From assembly GCF_022965805.1 (NCBI RefSeq), contig NC_133116.1, positions 2,542,001 through 2,606,000 of the forward strand: a stretch of 64,000 nucleotides of DNA, in the 5' to 3' direction. The DNA is from Primulina eburnea (lineage: Eukaryota; Streptophyta; Magnoliopsida; Lamiales; Gesneriaceae). The notes beneath the pieces are model-generated. The model worked only from the letters and a program-made list of their open reading frames with translations, made no database searches and was not told the DNA's origin. Both the position numbers and the translations under genes were made by a program. This document shows positions 42,890 to 54,443 of the stretch, piece by piece. The number at the start of each line of letters is the position of its first letter. Positions within the stretch are counted from its first letter, which is position 1.

Positions 42890-43630
42890 ATGATGTCCAA
42901 GAAAATGAAGATCCCTTCGATTCTCAAGAATAGAGAGGCAAAGCGACCATATTGGCAATGGCCCTCATGCAAGAATCCTAGAACTCTCTCTTTTCGAGCG
43001 GGCGACGACAACATGTTCAAGACCGTTAACTCGATATACCTCGACCCGGCCTATGTGGTGGAGACGCCGGAGTCATGGTTCACCAACACCTCGGAGAGCG
43101 CGAGCTTCTCGACAGATGAGTTCTCCGAGGAGAACATGAATTCGGGGGCGGAGTGGTTGGAGACGATCATCCGTGGGGTGAGACTATCAGAAAGGCTGTT
43201 TTTCGAGCCCGGAGGCACGAGTTCGATAGTAAAAGTGGACGAGAAGGACCAGGGAGTGTTGCCATTCAAAGAGAGCGTGGCGTTGGCGTTGGAATCCAGT
43301 GATCCTTACATGGATTTCAAGAAATCCATGCAAGAAATGGTGGAGAGCCAAGGGTTAAAGGATTGGGATTGCCTGGAAGAGTTGTTGGGATGGTATTTGA
43401 AGATGAATGGGAAGACGAATCATCGTTACATCGTCGGTGCATTTGTAGATTTGCTTGCCGGACTCGCTTCTGCATCTCCTACAGAATCCTCTGCGACTCT
43501 GTGCTGTAACTCAGACTCCACTTCCTATTCATCGGCAGCGTCGTCTTTTTCTTCTTCTCCACTCTCTCCGACACGAGTAGTAAGTCCGGAGAGAGCCATT
43601 GACGGGGAAAATATTGTATTACAACCTTAA
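42890..43630 (+). CDS. OVATE family protein (transcriptional repressor)
   Basis: Intronless, 246 residues from ATG 42890. The N-terminus is basic (MMSKKMKIPSILKNREAKRP). The OVATE domain is at about residues 128-191 (ESSDPYMDFKKSMQEMVESQ, then WDCLEELLGWYLKMN and HRYIVGAFVDLLAGL). A serine-rich tail follows. Domain position, short length, lack of introns and the MFKTVNSIYLD stretch fit the OFP13/15/18-type subgroup. Such proteins act in the nucleus as repressors and, with TALE homeodomain and TRM partners, control organ shape. The methionine pair at 42890/42893 makes the exact start uncertain by one residue. A TATA-like TATATTATATTATA lies about 100 bp upstream. Confidence 0.94.
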   Translation: MMSKKMKIPSILKNREAKRPYWQWPSCKNPRTLSFRAGDDNMFKTVNSIYLDPAYVVETPESWFTNTSESASFSTDEFSEENMNSGAEWLETIIRGVRLSERLFFEPGGTSSIVKVDEKDQGVLPFKESVALALESSDPYMDFKKSMQEMVESQGLKDWDCLEELLGWYLKMNGKTNHRYIVGAFVDLLAGLASASPTESSATLCCNSDSTSYSSAASSFSSSPLSPTRVVSPERAIDGENIVLQP

Positions 43631-44714
43631 CTTTTTAATGCATCGTAAATAATTTTGTGTGTATAGCAATATATACAACACTTATTAGAACCTGTAAAAA
43701 CAAGTGTTTTTCTTTCTCCCTTTCTCTGCACATTACTTTGAGGAATATCTTATTTTAGGATTCATAAGAAACATCTGGTAATTTTGTGAAACTTATGAAT
43801 CTGTACGAATAATAAAACATTAAATATGGTGGGAAATTATAGCAATAGGATATGAAACAAAAGGAGAAATTTATACACACACACACAGAGACACCACACA
43901 CACACATATTATTTTGTACTTGATGTAAAATAAAATTTACATCATTTAATTAATAAGGTGTACAGCTTATCTAAGATGGTCCTTAATCCTTATCGAAGAT
44001 AACTAATCTATGATCAGATGGAAGCATAGAAGCAAATGAATCACGGTTTCGCATAAAATATGACGGGTCCAAGTAGTCCAAAGATGCTACAGGACGAGTA
44101 TGGCCAAAATCGTTAATTGAATAAGAAGGAAGAATAATAATTGAAGAGTACATAAATTTGACGAAGAGATGACAGCATTTTTCAATCAGAAGTTTATATA
44201 TGTTTGTCCAGACTGCATAAGATTTGAGTACGCATATTGAGTTTGTTACCTTACATTCTCCACATGTATTTCTGATCTCGACAATGATCAAATTGCACAG
44301 TCAACAGATCATATCTAAATAACTAATCATCCCATCAAGTTTACCACTATCTTCTCATTATACCACGTTCTATACCATCAGTAGGCACGAGAAGCCATTG
44401 ATGTTTCTTGAACACAAATCATAAAAGTTTTTCACTTATCATGTGCCCGCAAAAGTTTGCTTCAAGTAATCACCAAGATCTCACGTTTGCTACTAGTAAA
44501 GGAACACACAACTGGACTTCATAAATATAATATCACAAAACAGGTCCTACTCAAAGAACCGGTAATGGTGACACAGAAATTTCAAAAATTTTAATTAAAA
44601 AAATCAAAAAGAAATTTAAATCCATGTAATGGAAACTCAAAATCCAAGCTACACCATCTCCAAGGGGTCACAAAATGTCTTGATGGTCATCAGTATTCAG
44701 TAAGCCAGGAGAGC
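43631..44714. other. 3' flanks of OFP and eRF1
   Basis: OFP 3' UTR, a (CA)n-rich stretch at 43875-43908, and the eRF1 3' UTR. A minus-strand frame ending at 43983 has a coding-like tail (GHTRPVASLDYLDPSYFM) that I do not recognise. Confidence 0.4.
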
Positions 44715-46028
44715 CTAATCTGAATCCTCGTAAATTTCTCCTTCATCAGATGGCTCGTCAAAGGATCGCATATCAAGTTGGTAGCGAAGAATTCCACCAA
44801 TGCCACCAAATCCTCGGCAAAACTGGGATCCTTCTTGAGATCTATTAGTGACAAACTCAAGCGCACAGCCAAAGTTTTTGTATTCATTGGCAAACCACTC
44901 GAGTAACGGCATTTTGTCTTGAACCTCCAATTCTGCAGGAGTAGCCGAGTCCTTGAAGTTGTTCTGGTCAGTCTCTTGATCCTTAGTCAAGTATTTAATG
45001 ACGGTCTCATTGGTCACACTGTTTTTGAAAACATAACGATTTACATCCAAGTTTTCCCATACAATTAACGTTTCAACAGCTCCCATTTCTAGAGCTTTTA
45101 TAGTGTCATCCACACCAAAAACATATTTTCCAGTGTCTTGACTGATTTCTTCAAAAAATTTCCCTATCAAACGCTTCTCTTGTATAAACTTCACGTTGGA
45201 TAGAATCTCAGCAGATAATTCAATGGCCTGATTGAATCCATTTTCCCCTCCATATGACACATCAGCCACATTAAGTATCTTGGCTTGCAGGCGAGGATCA
45301 AACATGTCAGATTGACTCAGCTCAGTTTTAAAATCAGCAGAACCGGCAAGTATCAGCCCCGATACATTTGGCTGGCTGGTAGTAGGATTAATAAAGAACT
45401 GAGTTGCAAGCTCAGCAGTCTTCCGAACATAATTATGGCGCTTTTCCATTCGAAGACGAGCGAATCGAAGAGCTGATTGCCCACCTCTTCCATGTTTTTT
45501 AGGGAGATCAACCGTGAACTTGTGAAGCACTTCGCGAGTGTTACCACTTAAGGTCCCGAAAAGGGTACCGTTGCCATCCATGACAATAAAACCAAATTTT
45601 TCATCAGATTCTAAGAGTTGAGTCAGAGGTTCGGTGTGAAATTTATTGTCACAAAGGTACAAGGAAGCATTTATGGGCTTAAAAGGCATAAAGTCAAAGG
45701 TGACCTTTTTTTCTTTTCCATCATCAGTGACTATAGTTCCGGTGTAAAGAACTAGCCCATTTTGGGGTACTTTGTTGTACAACTTAAGCCTCTGCTGTGC
45801 AGAGGTTATAGCACCTAAAACAGATTGACGATTCACCCTACTTTTAATATTTGAAGCTGTGCCATATTCTTCAGCGAGCATTTTAGTTACCCGGGAAACT
45901 TGATCACCAGGGGGAATGATAAGGGATATCATGCTAGTACCATTTCCTCTAGCAGACTCTAAAGCCTTGATCAATTTCTTTATTTTCCATATCTCGATAT
46001 TCTTATCATTTTCTTGACCATCAGCCAT
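44715..46028 (-). CDS. eRF1: Eukaryotic peptide chain release factor eRF1
   Basis: Single uninterrupted coding exon, 437 residues, the usual length. eRF1 reads all three stop codons in the ribosomal A site and triggers peptide release. The N domain carries NIKS (60-63) and YLCDNKF (124-130; YxCxxxF), the stop-codon reading motifs. The M domain has GRGGQS with GGQ at 182-184, the catalytic loop. The C domain, which binds eRF3, runs to an acidic end ([14 protein letters not shown]). All key residues are intact. Plant eRF1 genes commonly have an intronless CDS with a 5' UTR intron. Here a strong donor (CTGAG|GTGAGT, 47638-47639 on minus) lies 1.6 kb upstream, so the first, noncoding exon is probably near 47640-47740. 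Confidence 0.97.
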   Translation of the reverse strand: MADGQENDKNIEIWKIKKLIKALESARGNGTSMISLIIPPGDQVSRVTKMLAEEYGTASNIKSRVNRQSVLGAITSAQQRLKLYNKVPQNGLVLYTGTIVTDDGKEKKVTFDFMPFKPINASLYLCDNKFHTEPLTQLLESDEKFGFIVMDGNGTLFGTLSGNTREVLHKFTVDLPKKHGRGGQSALRFARLRMEKRHNYVRKTAELATQFFINPTTSQPNVSGLILAGSADFKTELSQSDMFDPRLQAKILNVADVSYGGENGFNQAIELSAEILSNVKFIQEKRLIGKFFEEISQDTGKYVFGVDDTIKALEMGAVETLIVWENLDVNRYVFKNSVTNETVIKYLTKDQETDQNNFKDSATPAELEVQDKMPLLEWFANEYKNFGCALEFVTNRSQEGSQFCRGFGGIGGILRYQLDMRSFDEPSDEGEIYEDSD

Positions 46029-47740
46029 GGTGTTATCTTGTCAGCCGCAAACAACCTTAAAAAAGAACAAATTGAAAAGAAAAAGTTTATAGAGATTAAA
46101 CAGAAAAATAGTACCAAGCCCAAAGATTAGATATGCTAAAAAGAAACGAAAAATAGAAATGCCACCAAGGAAAAATTCTACCACTATACAGAGAACTGTG
46201 TCTTAGCCTTCCAACACGAGAAGCTCTTCCTCCACCACATTGCCAAAACAAACATTTAACAAAGCAACAATTCATGATGCACAACTTTAAGCATGAAAAG
46301 CTAGGAACAATACCGGGAAAAACAAAGTTAACATGTGATTCTTTTTACTACTGCAAATTGATGTAATGGACTGTTTCCCACAATCCATATACTTTCCACA
46401 AGATAGGATGAAGAATTCAAGACCCCTACCTATGACCAATATGGATAATCTGATCAAGCTAATGTGTTCATCACTTAAATTTTTTGAAGGTAAGAAAGTC
46501 TCTCCTATTTTTTTGAAGGTAAGAAAGTCTCTCCTATTTTCCTTAACATTCACTAATTCACATAAGCCTCATCTAACTTATGTTAAAAAGTTAAGGCTTA
46601 GCAGAAGTATTACTTCAAACTTAATATCTATGTAAATTGCTAAGGATTTAATACAAAAAATTTTCAACTCTAGATCAATGTTAGTGCTCCAAATCCGATT
46701 AGAAAACAAGGAGTTTTAGAGTTGCAAACCAGGCATTGGACCCAAATTTAGTCAATGAGAAGACATTCCCGAGAAGGAAAAAAGAACTTCAGGAAATAGA
46801 AATAGAATGACCATTTTGTCATCAGATCAAGGCTTGCAACGGAGATGTAATCCGACCACAAATAAATAAAATATAAAACTTCAGATGTTACTTGTTAAAA
46901 AATCGAGTTTCATGACTTTCGTCCCCCTAATTCCCTAATTACATAGTCACTCCCCCAAATTCTATAGAGGCTCCCTTAACCTATTTTCGACCCCTTTTCC
47001 AGGAAATGGCCCTGCCGTTATCTACTTGTGTACATGTGCGCGCACACATGCTAAATTCACACTTATGTTTGTCTGAACGTCTTGACACAAGGGACTTATA
47101 GTGTGTTTTCTTCCTTCACGACTCCCTTACTGCTTTGTACGAAAGAAAAACAAAATTTTAGCAGACAAGGGAATCAGATAGCAAACAATTTAGCAAATCT
47201 TTCCCTCTGAAACCATAAAATGACCGCAAAAAATAAGAAGAAAACTTCAAAGTAAAAATTCGAAAAACCATAAGTTTTACCAGAAATACCTCGACACCCT
47301 TGATCAATTCACTGAACGGGCCTTTTCATTTTTACCACGTTCATCTCCACTCTCCTCATCGATCTCTTGAATACACATGAAATAGGGCCCGAGAGACAAA
47401 AACAAATCGAAAACAAAAGGTAGTAATCCCGATATAAGCACGTAGAAAAAAAAATCTAAATTCAGACCCATCATAAAAGGGCTGAAAATATTCAATCTTT
47501 ACATCAATTCAAACCAGTGGATACACTAAAATAAATAGAAAAACGATATTAAAAAAACGCAGTGATTCATATAAGCCAAGCGTGTTTAAGCACAAAATAA
47601 TCCAAGCAACATCAACCGCGGAGATGTAGCTCACTCACCTCAGATGGGAGCAGAAAATCCAGTTTAATTTATGAACGAGTTTGAAAGAGCTATTTTTACT
47701 AGCAAATGGCCGCAGCCATCCACCGATACAGCGTCTCAAA
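46029..47740 (-). promoter_or_regulatory. Probable eRF1 5' UTR intron, leader exon and promoter
   Basis: Inferred from a consensus donor at 47638-47639 and pyrimidine-rich sequence ahead of the ATG. Contains a 29-bp tandem duplication at 46481-46538. No other gene seen. Confidence 0.45.
46481..46538 (+). repeat. 29-bp tandem duplication
   Basis: Two copies of TTTTTGAAGGTAAGAAAGTC plus TCTCCTAT, period 29. Confidence 0.93.
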
Positions 47741-48350
47741 ATTCCTCCTTTTAACTATTTTAATTTAATTTTTATTTTATTTTATTTTATTCCATCTAAA
47801 TTCCTCTTTATTCATTTATTTTTCTCTTTTTTTATTAGGACTAAGTTTAGCAATATCGATTCAACGATTTATTTTATTAACGTGGAGATAAAATTCTTTA
47901 ATCTATTTAAAATAGGTCCTGTTTCACGAAAGATTCGACGTACTCCGATATGATCCGTTCAAAAAGGTATCATATCTTAAAAATATTCGACCATGTCAAA
48001 CTAAAATTGAAATATTCGTCCAATATTTGTTATTTCAAAATCACATGTCACAATCTAACAATTTATGATTTATTGGTGTGACAAACATATAAATATGAGA
48101 AACAAAAACAATTAATTGTTAATATAACATGGAATGAAAACATCATCATTTGATTTATAACAAGTTACAAATTAGTCTAATAAAGAAACAAAGAGGAAGA
48201 AAAAGAAATAATAGTGTATAAGGTTAGACTAAGATCAAGTAATAAAACTTACAACTCAAAAGTATACCATCACCCCATATGAACAAAGGTCTTAGGTTCA
48301 AGACATATAATAAATAACAAAACAAAGATTTTGCACCTTTTTCTTACAAT
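47741..48350. other. Intergenic
   Basis: AT-rich, TTTTATTTTA-type runs. 3' flank of the SMXL gene. Nothing else recognised. Confidence 0.45.
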
Positions 48351-51100
48351 TTAAAACACCTGAATCTTGAACACAAACTGCTCGTCCACTAGCTCTAGAA
48401 TCTCATTATCAGAAACTGAATGTTTCTCACCAAGATTATGCTCTTCTGTTGCAATATTCAAATCCAGCAGGCCACATTCTTCCTCTGTCATTTTCTCATT
48501 ATCCATTTCTTTGATTGGAGGAGAACAAGCTCTTGACACAGAACTAAAACTAAAGCTTTCACAACTGAAGATGACAATGGCATCCTTAAAAACAATTTCT
48601 TCTTCGCTGTCTGGAAGTTTAAAAATCCCATCTTCGGCTGCCTTTTCGAAGCGCTTGAGAGAATGGTGATCCATTTGATTGAAATCTTCCAAGAAAAAAA
48701 CCCGACTGGGATTCTCCTGGACGCCTTCCAAGAATCTATCGAAAGGGCTTCCACCATGCTCGTTTCTTGCCCTTTTGTTGTTGCTCACTTCTTCAGTTGA
48801 ATCGGCTCTGGTTGACGAGAAATTGCTGAGATATATCGGGTTGAAACTGTCGTATGAACCGAATATGGTCCTGGCAAGTTCTCTTGCAACTGTTTCTTTG
48901 CCATCAGAATCAACTCCTAAGAAAAGAAGCCAACTTTCTTCTCTCTGTTTGATCATATTCTTTTTGCTTTTCATCATCCCAGACCGGCACTTTAAGACGG
49001 TATTTGCTATCTCAGGAATTATATCCCTCTGCCAAGGAGCATTCTTTCCTAAAGTTTTGCAAAGGATCTTTATGTTCTCCCTATTAAACTCCTTAAATCT
49101 GTGTGTTAGCTCCATATCTCCACTTGTTTCGCTAGAGGAAGCTGAATTAGGACTAGAATTTGGGTTAGATAAGAGGTCTGGCTTTGTTTCTGTCAAGTAG
49201 TTCTTAAAACATGGTTTAGAAACTTCGGTTTCGTTATTGTGTAGAAAGATTTGGGGCTCAATAGGTGTATCGTTTGGTTCAAAGATCAGTGGCCAATCCA
49301 GAAGGCTTTTTTGAAGCTTGGATTTGTTCTGATCCTTTGAAGATATAGAGGTCGCAGGAGATTGTGCAGGTAAATCGAAGATTTTTTCAAGAAAATGCGG
49401 CTTTTTATGAACAGATGTGCAGATTGAGTTCCATTTCTTGCAAAGATCTTTGATTTTTTCATATTCCTGAAAAACCATAATGATATCACAAGAAAAAGAT
49501 CAGATACCACCTATATATACATCTCATTGAATTATAATCAGTTTTCAATTCAAACACGAAAGAAATAATAAGTTTACCTGATCATTGCTAGGTTGCTCCA
49601 TGTTCTCTTTTTTGTACTGTTGGAGCCATGAAGGCAAGTTCGAGCTGCAAGAAACAGCGGTGAACTCTTGATTCGGGCTCGCTAATCCACGAGCTTCTCT
49701 CTCGAAGTTTGCTGAACAGTCCGAACAGCAAATCAGATGTTTCTTGACTCCAGCCTTTTGAAATAGCCACTTGGAATCATCAACTGCCTCTTTGCTGACC
49801 CGATCATACTTCTCACTGCTTCGAATAAAATAAATAATCATTCAGTGAAAAGAAACACCGCAAAATCAGAATCCAGATTCCAACATCCCATTGTAAAAGA
49901 TAAGAAAAATGCAAATAATTTTTACCCGTCGAAGCTTAAACTAAGCGCCAAGCTGCTGCTATCCTGGATCGTAAGAGGATAAAGACTCCAAAGTGTCTCT
50001 AAAGAAGGGTGACCACTTCTGCATTTTGCATAAGTTTTAAAATTAGCAACTCCCATAAGCCACAATCTTCTGTCTTCTCCAAATCCATTGATTAATCTGC
50101 TAAGTTCCATCATCATATACTCAACAGGACATGAGTAAAAAAATCCTTTTCTTTGCTCTCTATACTTGCACCAAAACTCAGAAACCCAGTCGAGATTTCC
50201 CAAGTACAAAACCACCCCACTATTCACATAAGCTTTTACGATGGACCTTAGCTCTCCAAGCTTCACTTCAAACTCTTGTTTTGAGATGTTTTGTAGTGTA
50301 AAAAGTGGGACACTTATGAATTGCACGGACTTCACGCCACTAGGAACGTCTCTCCTGTCGAACTTATCGATCACTTTCCGAACAATCCTCTCAGCAGTAG
50401 ATGAGCACTCACTAACAATGACAGCGTTTCTTGTTTTCTTGTTCATCAGTGCCTCGAAAACACTCGTCACATCATCGTTCTTGGCTAAATTTTCGGTTCT
50501 GCCGAGTGACAGACCGTTTCCAAGAACCAAGGATTTGGTAATTTCCTTGGAGGGACAACTTAAAGCTGGACTCTTAGACCTACAAATCTCCAAGGAAACA
50601 GCTTGCTCCACATTGATTTTCACTTGCGTGCTTGAAAATCCAGCTTCCCTCATGACTCGACTAATGCTAGGATCATCTAAAATCGAAATGATCAGCTGTT
50701 CAATCTCGATTTCAAGTGCTAAAATCGGCTGCTGCTGCTGGTTTTCAGTCGAGCCACAACGTTGGTGTGCTTGAGCTCTTTTAAACGCTGCAATAAGGGC
50801 GTTAGAAAGAGAAAGAAAATGAGAATGAGGGTTTGAAAGAGGACTGGAAACAGCGGTAGGAAGCCGATTTAGAGCAACATTGAAGCAAAGTTCAAGTGCT
50901 CTACACTGGAGTGGATGAGAATTGGACTTAAGACAAGCCCTTTTTAGCAAACAAGTGGATGAAGCAAGCATAGTACTTGCCACATGAAGAGGGGTAACTT
51001 GTGCATGTCCCCTCCTTCGAGCAAAACTGATCGCTCGCTTAACTACAGCGGCCGATTCGGGGCTCAGAGATTGCTGAAGTGTGTATCCTCCACTTCTCAT
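48351..51100 (-). CDS. SMAX1-LIKE protein of the SMXL3/4/5 type
   Basis: Three exons on minus: 49926-51100, 49578-49818 (or 49815) and 48351-49466, about 843 residues. The N-terminus has the double Clp-N domain (MRSGGYTLQQSLSPESAAVV, ARRRGHAQVTPLHVAST, HPLQCRALELCFNVALNRLP). A degenerate nucleotide-binding core follows (LLFLGVDSDGKETVARELA) and an EAR repression motif LLDLNIA near residue 805. The FRGKT degron of SMAX1 and SMXL6/7/8 is not visible, as in the SMXL3/4/5 clade, which is not degraded by strigolactone or karrikin signalling and promotes phloem formation. It is a nuclear repressor-type protein. The exon 2 acceptor GAAGCAG is an in-frame NAGNAG, so two isoforms differing by one residue are possible. 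Confidence 0.9.
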
Positions 51101-51911
51101 GGTTGTTTCAAAATTTCGAGTTCTGAAGCTATTTTCTAAAACGCCAGGCTCGTTTCTAAGGATGTTGTGCTATTTTCTTGATGATAGTAAAACTAGCTAG
51201 GTAGATTAAGGCCGGGTTTTCTGAGTTTCATGATCTTGTGCGGTATTGGGTATGTGCATGGGAAGTTTGAGTTTTAATAAGAGATGAAATTAAGTGTGAA
51301 GTACTGGATGTGTTTGTGCTTTCCTTGTTGTATTAGTTTCGAATGCTAAAGTTGTTTTAAAGAAAATTTGCGTGAATGCATGTGAAACAAAGCTAAATTG
51401 TCTTGTCTCTTTTGCTAGTACAGAGGATAAAGGTGGATTGATAAATTTGAACAAGTTAGATTGCTTTTTTTTTTTTCTTTTTAGAAAGTAACAATAATAT
51501 TTGGTGCATAAAATATGCATACTTCATTTGTACAAAAGGACTCAAAATGGGTACCAAAAAGAAACAAAAAGAAAAGAAAATGAGTTGAAATAATATATTT
51601 TCTGTCCAATCCTAATAAATTATTTAATTAGTGGCAATCTTTGTCGATAGAAGATACTATGATCATCTCGAGCATCGTTCCCATTATGGAATGAATGATA
51701 TAAAAGTAATTACCATCAACAACAAAAGAATTTATACATACAAAAATATATACATCTGATTAAGGAGAAGTTGTTTCTTTCATACATAAAATAAATTATA
51801 TTTTTAAATTAATATTTTTTGCTCAAAATATAGTAAATGATCTTTATTCTCAAAGATATATGAAACTTCCACAAGGGAGGAGGCATATATATAAATGTGG
51901 TCAAAAGAACT
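51101..51911. promoter_or_regulatory. SMXL 5' flank
   Basis: Presumed 5' UTR and promoter. AT-rich, with a T14-type run near 51466-51483. No motif called with confidence. Confidence 0.35.
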
Positions 51912-51914
51912 TTG

Positions 51915-52095
51915 GTAAAAACTTGTGTGAGACGGTCTCACAGATATTTTGTGACACAAATCTCTTATTTAGGTCATCCATGGAAAAATATTATTTTTTA
52001 TGCTAAGAATATTACTTTTTATTGTGAATATCGATATGGTTCACCCGTCTCACGAATAAAAATTTGTGAAACCATATCACAAGAGACCTACTCAA
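51915..52095 (+). repeat. Fold-back MITE, family M1 (copy 4)
   Basis: Full copy: GTGTGAGACGGTCTCACAGA start, ATCCATGGAAAAATATTATT and TATGCTAAGAATATTACTTT in the middle, CACCCGTCTCACGAATAAAA, and a GTGAAACCATATCACAAGAG arm. Confidence 0.85.
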
Positions 52096-52639
52096 ATAAC
52101 TTATTTTCCTTCTTAAAAGACTCGTTGCACGTTTGCTTTTAATTATCTTGTTTGGTTCAAACTTTTAATGTTTTGCCAGAAAAAAATAAATTATATAATC
52201 TGTTGGTGGAATGTACCTATATATATAATTTGCGAAGTTCATCTTGCCTGGATTGTGTTTAGTCTGTTGTCATTTCCAATCAAATATTTTAAGTGCGAAA
52301 AAAGAGTGAAAAAAATGATTATGCGTGAGCTTTTTAGATAAAAATTGTTTTTGTAATCTCTACTATTTTATAAAATTTGAGCACTCTGTACACACTTTTT
52401 TAGTTCGACCTCATTACACCAACATCATTTTATATTTCTATCATTGAAAAATATTATTTTCTTCCAAAAATTAATAGACAAAACCGACAAAATTCCACTC
52501 ACTCTCTCCACCAAAATCACATATCTATGTATCATCCTCTTGAGTAACTCTTCTCCCCCTACAATACAACAATCTCCTAGATTTCTCATCATTTTCTCTT
52601 AACACCATAATTGCTCAACTTCCACTCAATTAATTTTAT

Positions 52640-52775
52640 GAGTAAGTCTCTTGTGAGACAGTCTCACGAATCTTTATCTGTGAAACGGATCAACTATATC
52701 GATATTCACAACAAAAAGTAATACTCTTAGCATAAAAAATAATATTTTTTCATAGATGACTTAAATAAGAAATTG
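52640..52775 (-). repeat. Fold-back MITE, family M1 (copy 5, inverted)
   Basis: Reverse orientation: TCTTGTGAGACAGTCTCACG, GTAATACTCTTAGCATAAAA and TTTTTTCATAGATGACTTAA. The distal arm is missing. Confidence 0.8.
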
Positions 52776-53445
52776 CTTCAAACTTTGATTAAAAAAATTA
52801 TTTAGACACCCAAAAAAATTTGGCTAGTAATCCTAAGAATATAATTTGATATCAACCAAAATTATATAATTTGATGGATTGTTTTTTAGAGAGAGGGGAA
52901 ATGAATGAAATAGGGGTGTGATGTGATGTTATGAAACCTTTTTTGCTTTCACAAAAAACAATGAAAGGCTTTGGATCCCTCATTCACTATTTGGATTTTG
53001 TAACAAATAACCAAGAAAAAAGAAAAGTGTATCCAAATTGTGTTGTGGGCCTATTTCTCAATATGGATTGGGTTCATGACTTGGTCAAAAAAGGACACTT
53101 CAGTCTTCACATTTTAAAAAAAATATATCTGAACGAGAATGTTTCCCTTTTTCTTTTCATGAACTAATCATCGTTTGATATTTTTTTAAGGAAAAAAAAC
53201 AAAAGTTAAAAAATTTATAACTTTTTTTAATCAAAGTTTGTCATCTATGATTTTTTTATAAATAATATTTTATTTCAAAAATTTGAAAACCCTCAGACAC
53301 ACATTATTCAAATTTAATAGGAAGAGACTCGCTAAATTCAGAAAATGATATATGTAAATTGAGGGTTATAAATTGAGTTATAAAATGCATTTGAAATGAT
53401 AAAATTATCCTTACATTGTATTTGGAAAGATCTTCCACAAATGTA
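52776..53445. other. Intergenic, AT-rich
   Basis: No gene recognised. Ends at the copia B target duplication. Confidence 0.45.
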
Positions 53446-53450
53446 TTTAT

Positions 53451-53732
53451 TGTTGAAATATTATTTAAAATGTGAAAAATATTTGTGTTGAAAATGTGAA
53501 TGTTGAATGTTGAAAAATAGGTGTTGAATATTGAAAATTAGTGTGTGATGATGTAGGTAATGATGTATTTTATTTTTGGATTATGTGTAAAGATTTCCTA
53601 TAAATAGATCTCTCATTTGTGAAGAAAATCACAATTGAGTAGAGAGAAAAATATTATAAAGTGTGTAGTTTGGTAAATTTTGAGAGTTTGAGATTTTTAC
53701 TTTTTACCATAAATTTTTACTTTTTCACAACA
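53451..53732 (+). repeat. 5' LTR of copia copy B
   Basis: 282 bp, TGTTGAAATA...TTCACAACA, with a TATAAATAG promoter box at 53599-53607. Confidence 0.97.
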
Positions 53733-53748
53733 CGTTATCAGCACGAAG
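53733..53748 (+). other. Putative primer-binding site, copy B
   Basis: CGTTATCAGCACGAAG directly after the LTR, identical to copy A. The cognate tRNA was not identified. Confidence 0.5.
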
Positions 53749-53916
53749 CTCTAAAAGTCCTACATACTATTCCAAGCTCCAAACAGAAGAAAAAGGTAAC
53801 AAAAGTAATAATATTTATTTTACTGTTATTTATTTATTGTGTATTTATTTAATATACAATATAATGTTATTATTAGAAATAATAAAAATAAATTTTTCAT
53901 AAACTTGTTATAAATC

Positions 53917-53952
53917 CTGGGAGGATGTTAAGACGACATCCCACACTCCCGG
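53917..53952 (+). other. Conserved leader hairpin (candidate packaging or dimer signal)
   Basis: GGGAGGATGT ... ACATC ... CTCCC can form two stacked 5-bp helices with a TAAGACG loop. The equivalent in copy A is about 28509-28545, where the bulge sequence differs but both helices are kept. Confidence 0.4.
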
Positions 53953-54139
53953 CAAGGGATACGACAAGTATAAAAGCTTATAAGGTTTTTAAACAAAATA
54001 AATTATGACAGTCGTTATAATATTATGATATGATATATATAATTATTTAAACATGTCTAATATTATATATACCATATTATTACCATAAAATTATACAAAT
54101 ACATACATTTATTCTTTTATTCACCAACGGTCATAAACG

Positions 54140-54258
54140 GTAACAAAACGGCTAGTTTTTGCCCTATAAATATGATCTCTCAAACTCATTCAATCACCCC
54201 AACTTTCTCTTCTTCTCTAAAAATTATTCTTCATCAAATTTTCGGAGAAAAAAAGAAG
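54140..54258 (+). promoter_or_regulatory. Internal promoter-like block in the leader
   Basis: AACGGCTAGTTTTTGCCCTATAAATATG followed by a CT-rich leader and the small ORF resembles a plant core promoter and 5' UTR. The TATA-like box is near 54165-54173; in copy A it is at about 28757-28765. Confidence 0.4.
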
Positions 54259-54414
54259 ATGGTTTTCTTAAGGATATTTTTAATTATTTTGGTTATCATA
54301 CTCACGAGTCTTGTATTTATCGGAGAATATCCTCCTCGTGTGTTTTCTTTATTTTTACGAATACTTGTACTTGTTGTTTATCCATTACTTTGTATTGCAA
54401 TATTCATTAACTAA
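54259..54414 (+). CDS. Small hydrophobic ORF in the leader, copy B
   Basis: 51 residues, homologous to 28851-29006 of copy A with six substitutions. N-terminus MVFLRIFLIILVIILTSLVF, then GEYPPR, then LVLVVYPLLCIAIF. Two predicted membrane segments. It ends 29 bases before the gag ATG. Function unknown. Confidence 0.5.
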   Translation: MVFLRIFLIILVIILTSLVFIGEYPPRVFSLFLRILVLVVYPLLCIAIFIN

Positions 54415-54443
54415 TAAAATGCATCGTGATTTTTAGTACCACC

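Noticed and set aside
43983..44291. Minus-strand frame with a coding-like tail
   Set aside because: No recognised family, no clear splice sites, and the 5' half looks random; probably eRF1 downstream sequence.
48367..50774. Plus-strand frames of 100-177 codons
   Set aside because: Antisense shadows of the SMXL exons.
52931..53167. 78-codon plus-strand frame
   Set aside because: AT-rich intergenic sequence, no motif, no splice context.
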